From assembly GCF_902459655.1 (NCBI RefSeq), contig NZ_CABPSB010000007.1, positions 124,001 to 188,000 of the forward strand: a stretch of DNA of 64,000 nt, in the 5' to 3' direction. A model generated the notes under the pieces. That model had not been told where the DNA came from and ran no database searches. It worked only from the letters and a program-made list of their open reading frames with translations. The stretch's first letter is position 1; each line of letters opens with the position of its first letter. This document shows, piece after piece, positions 16,934 to 25,702 of the stretch. Made by a program: the position numbers and the translations under genes. This stretch comes from Pandoraea anhela. GTDB lineage: Bacteria; Pseudomonadota; Gammaproteobacteria; Burkholderiales; Burkholderiaceae.

Positions 16934-16973
16934 CGGATAAACGGATAAACGGATAAGCGGATAAGCGGGTGAG
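16934..16973. repeat. 8-bp tandem repeat between the PAP2 gene and rnk
   Basis: Five consecutive units: CGGATAAA twice, CGGATAAG twice, then CGGGTGAG, continuing into degenerate purine-rich GCGGG(A/T)(G/A)A sequence to about 17030. It is non-coding and lies in the gap between two convergent genes. Confidence 0.85.
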
Positions 16974-17090
16974 GCGGGAAAGGCGGAAAGCGGGTGAAGG
17001 GGGTGAAGCGGGAACGTCGGAAGCGCGTGAGGGAAATGCCTGGGAGACTCGGGAGATCCGAATCTCCCAATGGTGCCGGGCAGACGTGAA

Positions 17091-17516
17091 TCAGCGGTGG
17101 TACTCGCCAGCGGCTTCCGGCTGGTAGTCGAGGCCGAGCAGTTCAAGCTCGATCAGGTGACCGCCCGGCACTTGCCAGTGAATCGACTGACCGATGCGCA
17201 GCCCCAGCAGCGCACTGCCCACCGGCGCAAGCACCGAAATGCCGTTTTCCGTAGCCGCGAGATGCTGCGGATACACGAGCGTCACGCGATGCTCCTGCTG
17301 CGTGGCGAGGTCACGATAGCGCACCACCGAATTCATCGTAGCGACGTCGGCCGGCATTTGCTCCGGGTCGACGACGCTCGCACGGGCGAGCTCTGTTTCG
17401 AGTGCCTCCACATACGGCAATGCCGCGCGCGGCGCATTCTCGATGACCGAATAAAGACGATCGAGGTCGAGAGACGAGACAGTGATCGAGGGACGTTGCG
17501 AGTTGACGGTGGACAT
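17091..17516 (-). CDS. rnk: Regulator of nucleoside diphosphate kinase, Rnk (GreA/B C-terminal-like)
   Basis: A 141-residue protein matching Rnk: an N-terminal SITVSSLDLDRLYSVIEN helix, LETELARASVVDPEQMPADVATMNSVVRY, and a C-terminal FKBP-like GreA/GreB domain (VTLVYPQHLAATENGISVLAPVGSALLGLRIGQSIHW). Rnk binds RNA polymerase near the secondary channel and affects nucleoside diphosphate kinase levels in other bacteria. It starts at ATG 17516 with an AAGG nearby, and is divergent from hemL across 150 bp. Likely monocistronic. Confidence 0.9.
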   Translation of the reverse strand: MSTVNSQRPSITVSSLDLDRLYSVIENAPRAALPYVEALETELARASVVDPEQMPADVATMNSVVRYRDLATQQEHRVTLVYPQHLAATENGISVLAPVGSALLGLRIGQSIHWQVPGGHLIELELLGLDYQPEAAGEYHR

Positions 17517-17666
17517 GTCGACGGGCCTTGAATTTCCTTGGGCGTTGAGTGAAGGTGCCCTCAATCTAACAGAAGCCCCGCGCGGGGAGAAGTCCCGGTC
17601 TCGGGCGGCATCCGCTAGAATCGACGCATTAAGGTGAATAGGCCTACGCGCCGCAAAGCTGAAGTC

Positions 17667-18971
17667 ATGTCCGAAAACACTACGAACGACGCGCTGTTCG
17701 AGCGCGCCCAGCAAACCATTCCCGGCGGGGTGAACTCGCCCGTGCGCGCCTTCCGTTCGGTCGGCGGCACACCGCGCTTCATCGCTCGCGCACAAGGCCC
17801 CTACATGTGGGACGCCGAAGGGGTGCGCTACATCGACTACATCGGCTCGTGGGGCCCGATGATCGTCGGCCATCTGCATCCGGAAGTCGTTGCCGCCGTA
17901 CAGGTCGCGATGTCGCAGGGCTTCAGTTTCGGAGCGCCGACGCAGGCCGAAGTCGAGATGGCCGAAGCCATCTGCCGCCTCGTGCCGTCCATCGAGCAAG
18001 TGCGCCTGGTGTCCTCGGGCACGGAGGCGACGATGAGCGCCTTGCGTCTGGCGCGTGGCTTTACGGGGCGCAACAAGATCGTCAAGTTTGAAGGCTGCTA
18101 TCACGGCCACGCCGACAGCCTGCTGGTCAAAGCCGGCTCAGGCCTGCTGACCTTCGCCGACTCGACGCGCAATGCGCCCTCCTCCGCCGGCGTGCCGCAG
18201 GAAGTCACGCGCGACACGCTCGTGCTCGAGTACAACAACGTCGACCAGCTTCGCGAACTTTTCGCGGGACAGGGCAGCGAAATCGCCGCCGTCATCGTCG
18301 AGCCGGTCGCGGGCAACATGAATCTCGTGCGCGGCTCGCGTCACTTCCTTCAAACGCTGCGCGAGCTGTGCACCGCGCACGGCGCCGTGCTGATCTTCGA
18401 CGAAGTCATGTGCGGGTTCCGCGTCGGTCTGGGCGGCGCGCAAGCGCTTTACGGCATTACGGCCGACCTCACGTGCCTGGGCAAGGTCATCGGCGGCGGT
18501 ATGCCCGCTGCGGCCTTCGGCGGACGCCGCGACATCATGTCGCATCTCGCGCCGCTGGGCGGCGTCTATCAGGCAGGCACCCTCTCGGGCAATCCGCTTG
18601 CCGTGGCGGCGGGCCTCGCCACGCTCAAGCTGATCGAGGCGCCGGGCTTCTATGAGGAGCTCGCCCGACGTACGTCGAAGCTCGTGAGCGGGCTCGTCGA
18701 TGCGGCACAGGCCGCCGGCGTGCCGTTCTCGGGCGATAGCGTGGGCGGCATGTTCGGTCTGTATTTCCGCGCCAACGTGCCGCAGAGCTTCGCCGAAGTC
18801 ACGACATCGGACGTTGCGCGTTTCAACAAGTTCTTCCACGCCATGCTCGATCGCGGTGTCTACCTCGCACCGAGCGCGTTCGAAGCCGGTTTCGTCTCTG
18901 CAACGCATGACGACGCGATCCTCGATGCGACCATCGATGCCGCGCGCGATGCGTTTGGGACGCTCGTGTGA
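17667..18971 (+). CDS. hemL: Glutamate-1-semialdehyde 2,1-aminomutase
   Basis: A 434-residue PLP enzyme making 5-aminolevulinate from glutamate-1-semialdehyde in the C5 tetrapyrrole pathway. Typical stretches are [24 protein letters not shown] (N-terminus), [58 protein letters not shown], and the PLP lysine in [17 protein letters not shown] (about residue 275). Start ATG 17667 fits the family; an in-frame GTG at 17634 would add 11 basic residues. It is followed after 96 bp by lemA on the same strand, with no terminator seen between. Confidence 0.96.
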   Translation: MSENTTNDALFERAQQTIPGGVNSPVRAFRSVGGTPRFIARAQGPYMWDAEGVRYIDYIGSWGPMIVGHLHPEVVAAVQVAMSQGFSFGAPTQAEVEMAEAICRLVPSIEQVRLVSSGTEATMSALRLARGFTGRNKIVKFEGCYHGHADSLLVKAGSGLLTFADSTRNAPSSAGVPQEVTRDTLVLEYNNVDQLRELFAGQGSEIAAVIVEPVAGNMNLVRGSRHFLQTLRELCTAHGAVLIFDEVMCGFRVGLGGAQALYGITADLTCLGKVIGGGMPAAAFGGRRDIMSHLAPLGGVYQAGTLSGNPLAVAAGLATLKLIEAPGFYEELARRTSKLVSGLVDAAQAAGVPFSGDSVGGMFGLYFRANVPQSFAEVTTSDVARFNKFFHAMLDRGVYLAPSAFEAGFVSATHDDAILDATIDAARDAFGTLV

Positions 18972-19067
18972 GCGCCGCGAGGCGCTCACTACCATTTGCA
19001 CTGTGGCGCTTTCCACGTATTGCGTAGTCCGCCGGATGTCCGTCCGGCCATAACAAGGGGAAACATC

Positions 19068-19682
19068 ATGCAAATGCTGCTGCCGATCAAGCTTCGTCAA
19101 TCGTTCGTGCGCTGGCTGGCGTTGGGGCTGCTCACGTCGTTGCTCAGCGCGTGCGGATACAACGAAATTCAGGTCAAGGACGAAGCGGTCAAGGCGTCAT
19201 GGAGCGAGGTCGTCAACCAGTACCAGCGACGCGCCGATCTGGTGCCGAATCTGGTCAATACCGTGAAGGGCTACGCGGCGCACGAGCAGGCCACGCTCAC
19301 CGAGGTGATCAATGCGCGCGCCAAGGCAACGAGCATCACGGTCACGCCGCAGACGCTGAACGATCCGGAAGCATTCAAGCGCTTCCGGCAGGCCCAGGGC
19401 GAATTGTCCGGCGCCCTCTCGCGTCTGATGGCCGTCTCTGAGAACTATCCGAACCTGAAGGCCGACGGTCTGTTCCGCGACCTGCAATCGCAACTCGAAG
19501 GCACGGAAAATCGGATTACCGTGGCGCGCAATCGCTACATTCAGGCGGTACAGGACTACAACGTGTACGTGCGCCAGTTCCCGAACAATCTGACGGCCAA
19601 GGTGTTCGGTTACGCCACGAAGCCGAACTTCACCGTGGACAACGAGAAGGCCATTTCCACGGCGCCGGCCGTCAAGTTCTGA
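19068..19682 (+). CDS. lemA: LemA family lipoprotein
   Basis: A 204-residue protein with an N-terminal lipoprotein signal (LALGLLTSLLSAC; lipobox LSAC) followed by the LemA helical bundle: VKASWSEVVNQYQRRADLVPNLVNTVKGYAAHEQATLTEVINAR is the diagnostic stretch (about residues 45-90). LemA proteins are membrane-anchored; their function is poorly defined. The start ATG 19068 has AAGGGG upstream. It is followed after 10 bp by two TPM-domain proteins, a conserved lemA-TPM-TPM arrangement, so the three are probably one operon acting in the envelope. Confidence 0.92.
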   Translation: MQMLLPIKLRQSFVRWLALGLLTSLLSACGYNEIQVKDEAVKASWSEVVNQYQRRADLVPNLVNTVKGYAAHEQATLTEVINARAKATSITVTPQTLNDPEAFKRFRQAQGELSGALSRLMAVSENYPNLKADGLFRDLQSQLEGTENRITVARNRYIQAVQDYNVYVRQFPNNLTAKVFGYATKPNFTVDNEKAISTAPAVKF

Positions 19683-19692
19683 GGATCCGGCA

Positions 19693-20589
19693 ATGGCGGC
19701 ACTGCATCGGCCGAAGCGTTGGCTGTGGACATGGTGGGCACTGGCGCTGACCACACTGTGCTGGCTGTCGCTGCCGGCCAGCGCAGACGCGCTGGTCGCG
19801 GTGCCCGCCCTTACCGCTCGCGTGACCGACCTCACCGGCACGCTCACACCCGAGCAGCGCAACGCGCTCGAGAACCAGCTCGCGCAGTATGAGCAGCAGC
19901 GTGGCAGCCAGATCTTCATTCTGATGTTGCCCAGCACTGCGCCGGAGACCATCGATCAGTACAGCATCCGTGTCGCCGATGCCTGGAAAGCCGGCCGCAA
20001 GGGGGTCGACGACGGTGTGATCATGCTCGTCGCGAAAGACAATCCGAACGACTTGCGCAAGATGCGCATCGAAGTGGGACGCGGCGTGCAAGGCTCGCTC
20101 ACCGACGCGATCTCGGGCCGTATTCTGCGCGACGTGATGGCCCCCAACTTCCGTCAAGGCGACTTCTTCGGCGGGCTGGCCGCAGGCGTGGCCGCCGTGC
20201 AGGCGGCGATGAACAACGAGGCGCTGCCCGCACCGAATCTGCCCGCCACGCGCGCGCCGCATTCCGATCTGTCCGATTTCCTGCCGTTGCTGTTCATCGT
20301 CTTCATCATCGCGATGGTCGTGATCATGGAGAGCCGCCGGCGTTTTCAGGGCGCCGGGCTACCCAGCGCCAACCCGAACGATCCGCGTTCGCGCGTGCTG
20401 ACCGGACAACGCGGACGCATCGGTCCCGGTGGCTTCGGCGGTGGTATCGCCGGGGGGCTCGGGGGCGGACTCGGCGGCTGGGGACGTAACGACGGCGGCT
20501 TCGGTGGCGGCGGGGGCGGTGGTGGTGGTGGATTCGGCGGCGGGGGCGGCGGCGGTTTCGACGGCGGCGGCTCGTCGGGGAACTGGTGA
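19693..20589 (+). CDS. TPM-domain protein with Gly-rich C-terminus (YgcG family)
   Basis: A 298-residue protein. Residues 1-37 form a signal peptide (TTLCWLSLPASADA). Residues 45-175 are a TPM (TLP18.3/Psb32/MOLO-1) domain: VTDLTGTLTPEQRNALENQLAQYEQQRGSQIFILMLPST and AGRKGVDDGVIMLVAKDNPN with the EVGRGVQGSLTDAISGRILRD helix. Residues 198-214 are a membrane segment (FLPLLFIVFIIAMVVIM), followed by a very Gly-rich tail with GGGGGGGFGGGG runs ending SGNW. The tail is typical of the YgcG/YdgJ-like family. It starts at ATG 19693 with a GAGGA-type site, overlapping no gene, between lemA and the second TPM gene. Confidence 0.9.
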   Translation: MAALHRPKRWLWTWWALALTTLCWLSLPASADALVAVPALTARVTDLTGTLTPEQRNALENQLAQYEQQRGSQIFILMLPSTAPETIDQYSIRVADAWKAGRKGVDDGVIMLVAKDNPNDLRKMRIEVGRGVQGSLTDAISGRILRDVMAPNFRQGDFFGGLAAGVAAVQAAMNNEALPAPNLPATRAPHSDLSDFLPLLFIVFIIAMVVIMESRRRFQGAGLPSANPNDPRSRVLTGQRGRIGPGGFGGGIAGGLGGGLGGWGRNDGGFGGGGGGGGGGFGGGGGGGFDGGGSSGNW

Positions 20590-20624
20590 CGGCGATGGCG
20601 ACGGCACACGAGAAGGAGATCGCG

Positions 20625-21143
20625 ATGCAACACAGGCCGCACGACATCTCGCGCTGGCTGCGTCACGCCGGCACGTGGCGCGCGCATGCCCGCTGGCTGT
20701 TTCCGGACAATGCCCTCGATACCCTGGAGGCCTCGATCCGCGATTCGGAGCGCGAGCATCGCTGCGAGATCCGTCTGGTGATCGAGGCGGCAATGCCGCT
20801 ATCGGCCGTCTGGCACGGGCAAACGTGCCGTCAACGCGCCGTTCAACTGTTTCATCAGTTGGGTGTCGCGCACACTGGCGAGCGCACAGGCATACTGCTG
20901 TACATCAACATCGCCGATCACGATATCGAGCTGATCGCCGACAAAGGCGTCAATGCGCTGGTGAGCGCTCATCGCTGGGACGCCATCGTCGAACAAATGA
21001 GCGCCGGTTTTCGTGACGAACGTTATGTCCAGAGCGTGCTCGACGCGCTGAACACCCTGCGCGGCATTGCGCGCGAATCCCTGCCGGCCCATGCCGGCGC
21101 AGCACCGGACAATGCGTTGACCGACCGGCCGCTGATGCTTTGA
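20625..21143 (+). CDS. Second TPM-domain protein
   Basis: A 172-residue protein without signal peptide or membrane segment, so probably cytoplasmic-facing or peripheral. TPM features are LDTLEASIRDSEREHRCEIRLVIEAAMPL, RAVQLFHQLGVAHTGERTGILLYINIADHDIELIADKGVNALV, and the closing helix VEQMSAGFRDERYVQSVLDALNTL. The start at ATG 20625 is set by a strong AAGGAG 6 nt upstream; a GTG at 20586 overlapping the previous stop would add 13 residues. With lemA and the first TPM protein it forms the three-gene set known in many proteobacteria, whose function is not established. Confidence 0.9.
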   Translation: MQHRPHDISRWLRHAGTWRAHARWLFPDNALDTLEASIRDSEREHRCEIRLVIEAAMPLSAVWHGQTCRQRAVQLFHQLGVAHTGERTGILLYINIADHDIELIADKGVNALVSAHRWDAIVEQMSAGFRDERYVQSVLDALNTLRGIARESLPAHAGAAPDNALTDRPLML

Positions 21144-21157
21144 CGATCTGACGTCTC

Positions 21158-22264
21158 ATGTTTTCCGATCAGGATTTTGCTTACATGCGCCGCGCGCTCG
21201 CGCTGGCAGAGCGCGCGATGTTCACCACGACGCCGAACCCGCGCGTCGGTTGCGTGATCGTGCAGGATGGCCGCGTCATCGGCGAAGGCTTCACGCAACC
21301 CGCCGGTCACGACCACGCCGAGGTGCAGGCGATGAAAGACGCGCGCTCGCGCGGCGAATCGGTGCGCGGCGCCACGGCTTATGTCACGCTCGAACCCTGT
21401 AGTCATTACGGACGCACACCGCCGTGCGCCAAAGGCCTCATCGAAGCGGGCGTGAAGCGCGTGATCGCCGCGATGGAAGATCCCAACCCGCTCGTTGCCG
21501 GACGCGGGCTCGGCATGCTGCGCGAAGCCGGCATCGAGGTGCGCTGCGGCTTGCTGGAACAGGAAGCGCGCGAGATGAACATCGGCTTCATCGCCCGCAT
21601 GACGCGCGGCACGCCGTGGGTGCGCATGAAGGTCGCCGCCAGCCTCGACGGCAAGACCGCGCTGAACAACGGCGTGAGCCAGTGGCTCACCGGCCCGGCA
21701 GCCCGTGCGGACGGCCATGCCTGGCGCGCGCGCGCCTGCGCCATCCTCACGGGCATCGGTACGGTGCGCGAGGACGATCCCGCCCTGACGGTACGTGAGG
21801 TGCAGACCCCGCGCCAGCCACTGCGTATCGTCGTCGATTCGCGTCTGGAGATTTCCCCGACGGCCAGGGTGCTGGCCGACGGCAATGCGCTCGTCGTCTG
21901 TGCGAACGGCGATCCGGACCGTGTGTCACGTCTGCGCGATCTCGGCGTGGGCGTGCTGGATTTGCCCAACGCGAACGGCAAGGTCGACTTGCCCGCGCTG
22001 TTGCGCGCGCTGGGGGAGCGTCAGCTCAACGAAATTCACGTGGAAGCCGGGTACAAGCTCAATGGCTCGATGCTGCGTGAAGGATGTGTGGACGAACTGC
22101 TGACGTACATCGCGCCGTGTATCGTCGGTGAGGCGCAGGGCATGTTCAACCTGCCTGCGCTCACGTCGCTCGACGACAAGCTCGCGCTCGAATTTACCGA
22201 CGTGCGCATGATCGAAAGCGACCTGCGGGTGATGGCGCGTGTGGTGGCGCGTATGAAGCAGTGA
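21158..22264 (+). CDS. ribD: Riboflavin biosynthesis bifunctional deaminase/reductase
   Basis: A 368-residue cytosolic enzyme that deaminates 2,5-diamino-6-ribosylamino-pyrimidinone 5-phosphate and then reduces its ribosyl chain. The deaminase half shows TTPNPRVGCVIVQDGRVIGEGFT, the zinc/catalytic GHDHAEVQAM, and LEPCSHYGRTPPCA (about residues 72-86). The reductase half from about residue 145 shows RMKVAASLDGKTALNNGVSQWLTG and ILTGIGTVREDDPALTVR with IHVEAGYKLNGSMLREGCVDELL. It starts at ATG 21158, 14 bp after the second TPM gene. The later pathway genes ribB(X) and ribH lie 9.5 kb away, so the riboflavin genes are split here. Confidence 0.96.
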   Translation: MFSDQDFAYMRRALALAERAMFTTTPNPRVGCVIVQDGRVIGEGFTQPAGHDHAEVQAMKDARSRGESVRGATAYVTLEPCSHYGRTPPCAKGLIEAGVKRVIAAMEDPNPLVAGRGLGMLREAGIEVRCGLLEQEAREMNIGFIARMTRGTPWVRMKVAASLDGKTALNNGVSQWLTGPAARADGHAWRARACAILTGIGTVREDDPALTVREVQTPRQPLRIVVDSRLEISPTARVLADGNALVVCANGDPDRVSRLRDLGVGVLDLPNANGKVDLPALLRALGERQLNEIHVEAGYKLNGSMLREGCVDELLTYIAPCIVGEAQGMFNLPALTSLDDKLALEFTDVRMIESDLRVMARVVARMKQ

Positions 22265-22336
22265 CGCTTGCGGGGGGCGGCGACACGACTGCCTCCGTCT
22301 TTGCCCACCCCTCCGCTCGCAGACTCACGCAACCCA

Positions 22337-22389
22337 AAAGCACACGGGGTGTGCCGCGTCGTATCGACCGGTACACCCCGTGTTGCTTT
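22337..22389. terminator. Convergent hairpin between ribD and the decarboxylase gene
   Basis: Arms ACGGGGTGT (22344-22352) and ACACCCCGT (22373-22381), extended by AAAAGCA/TGCTTT. It lies between convergent genes; the T tract is short, so termination strength is uncertain. Confidence 0.6.
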
Positions 22390-22423
22390 GCCCGGGCAGC
22401 ACACACCGCCGCAGGCCGGACGA

Positions 22424-23185
22424 TCAGACGTGGAAGCCCACGCGGCCGAGCGACTCCATTTCGACCGACACGTAGTGGCCCGGTTTGATGTATTCGGCCG
22501 GCGTGGCGCCGCCCGCCATCACGATCCAGCCCGCCTGCAACGGTTCGCCGGCGGCGGCCGACAAACGCGCCGCCGCCACCAGCGAGCGCAGCGGATGGCC
22601 GAGCAGCGCCGCCGTCGAACCGACCTGCACCGTGCGGCCGTCGATCGTCATCGCCAACCCGAGATTCGAGAAGTCGACGTGCGGGTCGTGCCATGCACCG
22701 ATGACGAACCCGCTCGACGACGCGTTGTCCGCAATCACTTCCGGCAGCGTGAACTTGAAGTCCTTGTAGCGCGAATCGATGATCTCGATGGCCGGTGCAA
22801 TCGCCTCCACCGCCGCGAGCGCCTGCGGCCCTGTGACGTTGCCTTCGAGCGGCGCCTTCAGAATGAACGCGATTTCCGGTTCGACGCGCGGATGCACGTA
22901 ACGCTTGAAGTCGATGGCGGCCCCTTCCTCGACTTGCATGCCCGAGGTCAGACGGCCCCAGATCACGTCAGAGAGTCCCATCTGGATCATCTTGGCGCGA
23001 CTGGTAAAGCCCATCTTCACACCGACGCGTGTCTCACCGCGCTCGGCGCGACGCGCAAGCGATGCGGCCTGAATGGCGTAGGCGTCGTCGAGCGACAGAC
23101 GGTTATCGGTGTCGAACTGCTCGACTTCGTGGACGAAGTGCGCTGCGTCGTCGAGCAGCTTGGCGTAGTCGTGGATATGGCTCAT
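22424..23185 (-). CDS. dmpH: 2-oxo-3-hexenedioate (4-oxalocrotonate) decarboxylase
   Basis: A 253-residue member of the FAA-hydrolase-like hydratase/decarboxylase family. [29 protein letters not shown] (about residues 55-83) and [13 protein letters not shown] with the metal-binding Glu residues match the DmpH/XylI branch, which decarboxylates 2-oxo-3-hexenedioate to 2-hydroxypenta-2,4-dienoate with Mg2+. Its start overlaps the stop of the upstream paralogous hydratase as ATGA. In known pathways these two enzymes form a complex, and the adjacent tautomerase supplies the substrate. No upper-pathway dioxygenase is nearby. Exact aromatic substrate unknown. Confidence 0.88.
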   Translation of the reverse strand: MSHIHDYAKLLDDAAHFVHEVEQFDTDNRLSLDDAYAIQAASLARRAERGETRVGVKMGFTSRAKMIQMGLSDVIWGRLTSGMQVEEGAAIDFKRYVHPRVEPEIAFILKAPLEGNVTGPQALAAVEAIAPAIEIIDSRYKDFKFTLPEVIADNASSSGFVIGAWHDPHVDFSNLGLAMTIDGRTVQVGSTAALLGHPLRSLVAAARLSAAAGEPLQAGWIVMAGGATPAEYIKPGHYVSVEMESLGRVGFHV

Positions 23186-24021
23186 CGTGCCGCCTCGCTG
23201 GCAGATTCAAAGACGGCGCGGACCGAGCCCAGGCCGTTGATACGGGTCTCGAAGATGTCGCCTGGCGTGACGGCGGCCATCGGGCCGAGTGCACCGGAGA
23301 GCACCAGATCGCCCGCCTTGAGCGGTGTGCCGACGGCCGCCATCGTGCGCGCGAGCCACACCACCGCGTTGATCGGGCTGCCGAGGCAAGCCGCCCCGGC
23401 CCCGACGGACACCGGCTCGCCGCGACGCTCCATCACCATGCCGCACAGGCGCACGTCGAATTCGGACAGCGTCTTCGGCGTATTGCCGATCACATAAGCC
23501 GACGACGATGCGTTATCGGCAATCGTGTCGGTGATGCGAATGTTCCAGTCGGCCACACGGCTGCCGACGATTTCCAGCGCGGGCAGCGCGTATTCGATGG
23601 CGTTCAGGACATCGAGCTGCCCCGGATTGTCGAGGTTCAGATCGCGTCCGATGACAAAGGCGATCTCGGCTTCGATCTTCGGTTGCGTGAGTATCGACGC
23701 GGGAATCGGTTCGCCGTCGCCATACCCCATGTCGTCGAACAACATGCCGAAGTCGGGCCGATCGACGCCGAGTTGCTTTTGCACGGCGACGGATGTCAGG
23801 CCGATCTTGCAGCCGACGATGCGACGCCCGGCGGCCAGACGGCGCTCGGTGTTGATGCGCTGGATTTCATAGGCGTCGTCAATGGTCAGCGGTGCAAACG
23901 TGTCGCGCAGCGGCGCGATGAAGCGATGCGAGCGCTCGGCGTCGAACAGCGCGTCGGCGGCCTGCCGCAGACGCGCCTGCGTGGCGGCGTCGCGCGGCGC
24001 GTGGGACGTGGCGGCGCGCAT
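23182..24021 (-). CDS. dmpE: 2-oxopent-4-enoate hydratase
   Basis: A 279-residue paralogue of the gene downstream. [38 protein letters not shown] (about residues 70-107) followed by [16 protein letters not shown] is the pattern of MhpD/DmpE 2-keto-4-pentenoate hydratase, which adds water to the dienol to give 4-hydroxy-2-oxovalerate. The ATG at 24021 overlaps the last base of the tautomerase stop (TGATG), indicating coupling; a GTG one codon earlier is possible. The next enzymes (aldolase and acylating aldehyde dehydrogenase, DmpG/DmpF) are not present here. Confidence 0.9.
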   Translation of the reverse strand: MRAATSHAPRDAATQARLRQAADALFDAERSHRFIAPLRDTFAPLTIDDAYEIQRINTERRLAAGRRIVGCKIGLTSVAVQKQLGVDRPDFGMLFDDMGYGDGEPIPASILTQPKIEAEIAFVIGRDLNLDNPGQLDVLNAIEYALPALEIVGSRVADWNIRITDTIADNASSSAYVIGNTPKTLSEFDVRLCGMVMERRGEPVSVGAGAACLGSPINAVVWLARTMAAVGTPLKAGDLVLSGALGPMAAVTPGDIFETRINGLGSVRAVFESASEAAR

Positions 24022-24230
24022 CACACGCCTGCCTTCGCCGGTGCCACCGGCTCGTCCTTGGTGCGCTCGCCCACCGCCCAGTGCGCCGCCGGCACCTGCG
24101 TCGCATAGACGCGAATCGATTCGAGCGGCGCGCCGAGGGTCTCGTGCACGGTGCGTACGACGGCCTTCACACAGGCCTTTACGGTGGCGTCGTCACGCCC
24201 CTCCACCAGATGGATATGAACGATCGGCAT
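24021..24230 (-). CDS. dmpI: 4-oxalocrotonate tautomerase family protein
   Basis: A 69-residue protein. After Met removal the N-terminal Pro1 would be the catalytic base ([11 protein letters not shown]), with Arg11 and Arg39 in the positions used by 4-oxalocrotonate tautomerase and Trp50 where the family usually has Phe50. It isomerises 2-hydroxymuconate to 2-oxo-3-hexenedioate. The C-terminus is about seven residues longer than usual. AGGGGA lies 7 nt before the ATG. It leads the tautomerase-hydratase-decarboxylase operon, divergent from a LysR regulator. Confidence 0.88.
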   Translation of the reverse strand: MPIVHIHLVEGRDDATVKACVKAVVRTVHETLGAPLESIRVYATQVPAAHWAVGERTKDEPVAPAKAGV

Positions 24231-24325
24231 GTTGGTGTCCCCTGAGAATGCCCAAACAAAAGTCTTCGAGCGCCGATGATGCGGGCTCGACGGGATACCG
24301 TCCAATACCGATTTTCGAGAATCCG

Positions 24326-24340
24326 ATACCATTTCGGTAT
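24326..24340. promoter_or_regulatory. LysR-type operator between dmpI and its divergent regulator
   Basis: ATACCATTTCGGTAT fits ATAC-N7-GTAT, the recognition-site pattern of CatR/CbnR-type LysR proteins, extended to GATACC/GGTATC. It ends 18 nt before the regulator ATG and 96 bp from the dmpI start, as expected for autorepression with activation of the divergent operon. Confidence 0.75.
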
Positions 24341-24358
24341 CAGGATGGAGAACGTTTC

Positions 24359-25264
24359 ATGGATATCAGGCAAATGCGGTACTTCCTCGCCGTGGCCCAG
24401 GAGGGCCATTTCGGACGGGCCGCCGAGCGACTCAACATGGCGCAGCCGCCGCTCACCCGTCACATTCATGCGCTCGAAGCGCAGTTGGGCACGGCGCTCT
24501 TCGTGCGCACCCCCAAGGGCGCCGCGCTGACCGCCGCCGGACAGACGTTGCTCGCCGAGGTGCCCAATATCCTGTCGCTCACGCGCCGGGCGGAGGAACA
24601 AACGCGGCTCGCAGGCGAGGGCTATATCGGGCGGCTCGACGTCGGCATATTCAGCTCCGGCATTCTCAACGTGATTCCGCGATTGCTGGCGAGCTTTCAC
24701 ACCGAGCGTCCCGAAGTGAAGATCGGCCTGCACAACCTGTCCAAGACCGAGCAGATCGCAGCGCTGCGCGAGCGGCGCATCGCCATCGGGTTCAATCGCC
24801 TGATTCCGGATGAACCGGACCTCGTCGTCGACTGGATTCATCGCGAACCGTTTCTCGTCGCGCTTTACGAAGGGCATGCGCTGTGCAAACGGACGTCGCT
24901 CACGCTCGCGGATCTCGACAATGAACGCATGATTCTTTACCCGAACGCGCCGGTGCCCGGCCTCGCGGAAGAAGTGACTGCGGCCTTCCGCGCGGAAGGC
25001 GTGACGTTACGGGTGGAGCAGGAGGTGGAAGACGTGGTGACGTCGATCGCGCTCGTGGCGAGCCGCTTCGGTATTTGCGTGACGACGGAGTCCGCCGCCA
25101 ACCTGCGGTTGCCCGGCGTGGTGTATCGCCCGTTGAAATCGCAACGTTTGCGCGCCATCGAACTGAACTGCATGTACCGGCGCGACGACGACTCCCCCAT
25201 CCTCGCCGCGTTTCTCGCCCTCATCCGGCAATCGCGTACTCGGCGTCATCCGTTATCGATGTAA
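24359..25264 (+). CDS. LysR family regulator of the meta-cleavage genes
   Basis: A 301-residue LysR protein. The helix-turn-helix is at residues 1-60 (MRYFLAVAQEGHFGRAAERLNMAQPPLTRHIHALEAQLGTALFVR), in which the QPPLTRHI variant is typical of the CatR/BenM/CbnR group regulating aromatic degradation. The substrate-binding domain follows (YIGRLDVGIFSSGILNVIPRLLASFH). The ATG at 24359 gives the standard N-terminus. It is divergent from dmpI-dmpE-dmpH with an ATAC-N7-GTAT operator between, so it most likely activates them in response to a muconate-like intermediate. Confidence 0.92.
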   Translation: MDIRQMRYFLAVAQEGHFGRAAERLNMAQPPLTRHIHALEAQLGTALFVRTPKGAALTAAGQTLLAEVPNILSLTRRAEEQTRLAGEGYIGRLDVGIFSSGILNVIPRLLASFHTERPEVKIGLHNLSKTEQIAALRERRIAIGFNRLIPDEPDLVVDWIHREPFLVALYEGHALCKRTSLTLADLDNERMILYPNAPVPGLAEEVTAAFRAEGVTLRVEQEVEDVVTSIALVASRFGICVTTESAANLRLPGVVYRPLKSQRLRAIELNCMYRRDDDSPILAAFLALIRQSRTRRHPLSM

Positions 25265-25702
25265 GCGATCGGCCCCTCGGGCGCTTGCGCGCTATCAACC
25301 GTCAAATTCGGCCAGATGGATGCAAAACGTTGAACATTGGATTTCAATGCAATGCGGATTGTATCCAAAATGTCCTGATGCGTAATCCATTGTCGCCATT
25401 CAATATGGCCCCGATTCCACGATTTGATCGGCGGATATCGTATTAACAACCTGCGTAGTACTACGGAGTATCTCTGTGACGACTCTTATTTTTTTCTTGC
25501 GACCCTTTTGAAACCCTTTATCCATGGGGGTTTTCGGGGAACTCAGGATACCTGTTTCTATTGACGAGCGTATTACGCTACTATGGCGCATCGTTCGAGC
25601 CGCCGATGGCCAGAATGATCCAATACAGACCAGGTTCAGCAGTCGATTAAGACTATCGCATGCCCGGGTAGTCAAAAAATACAAATCAAGGAGATGTCCA
25701 CA
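25265..25702. other. 438-bp regulatory gap upstream of livK
   Basis: No gene seen. It is clearly more AT-rich than its surroundings. It holds ATTGGAT (25336-25342) with a downstream ATCCAA (25363-25368) and the perfect 12-bp palindrome CGTAGTACTACG (25454-25465), both candidate operators. TTGACG at 25561 could be a -35 box, but no well-spaced -10 box follows. AAGGAG at 25688-25693 is the livK ribosome site. Confidence 0.55.
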
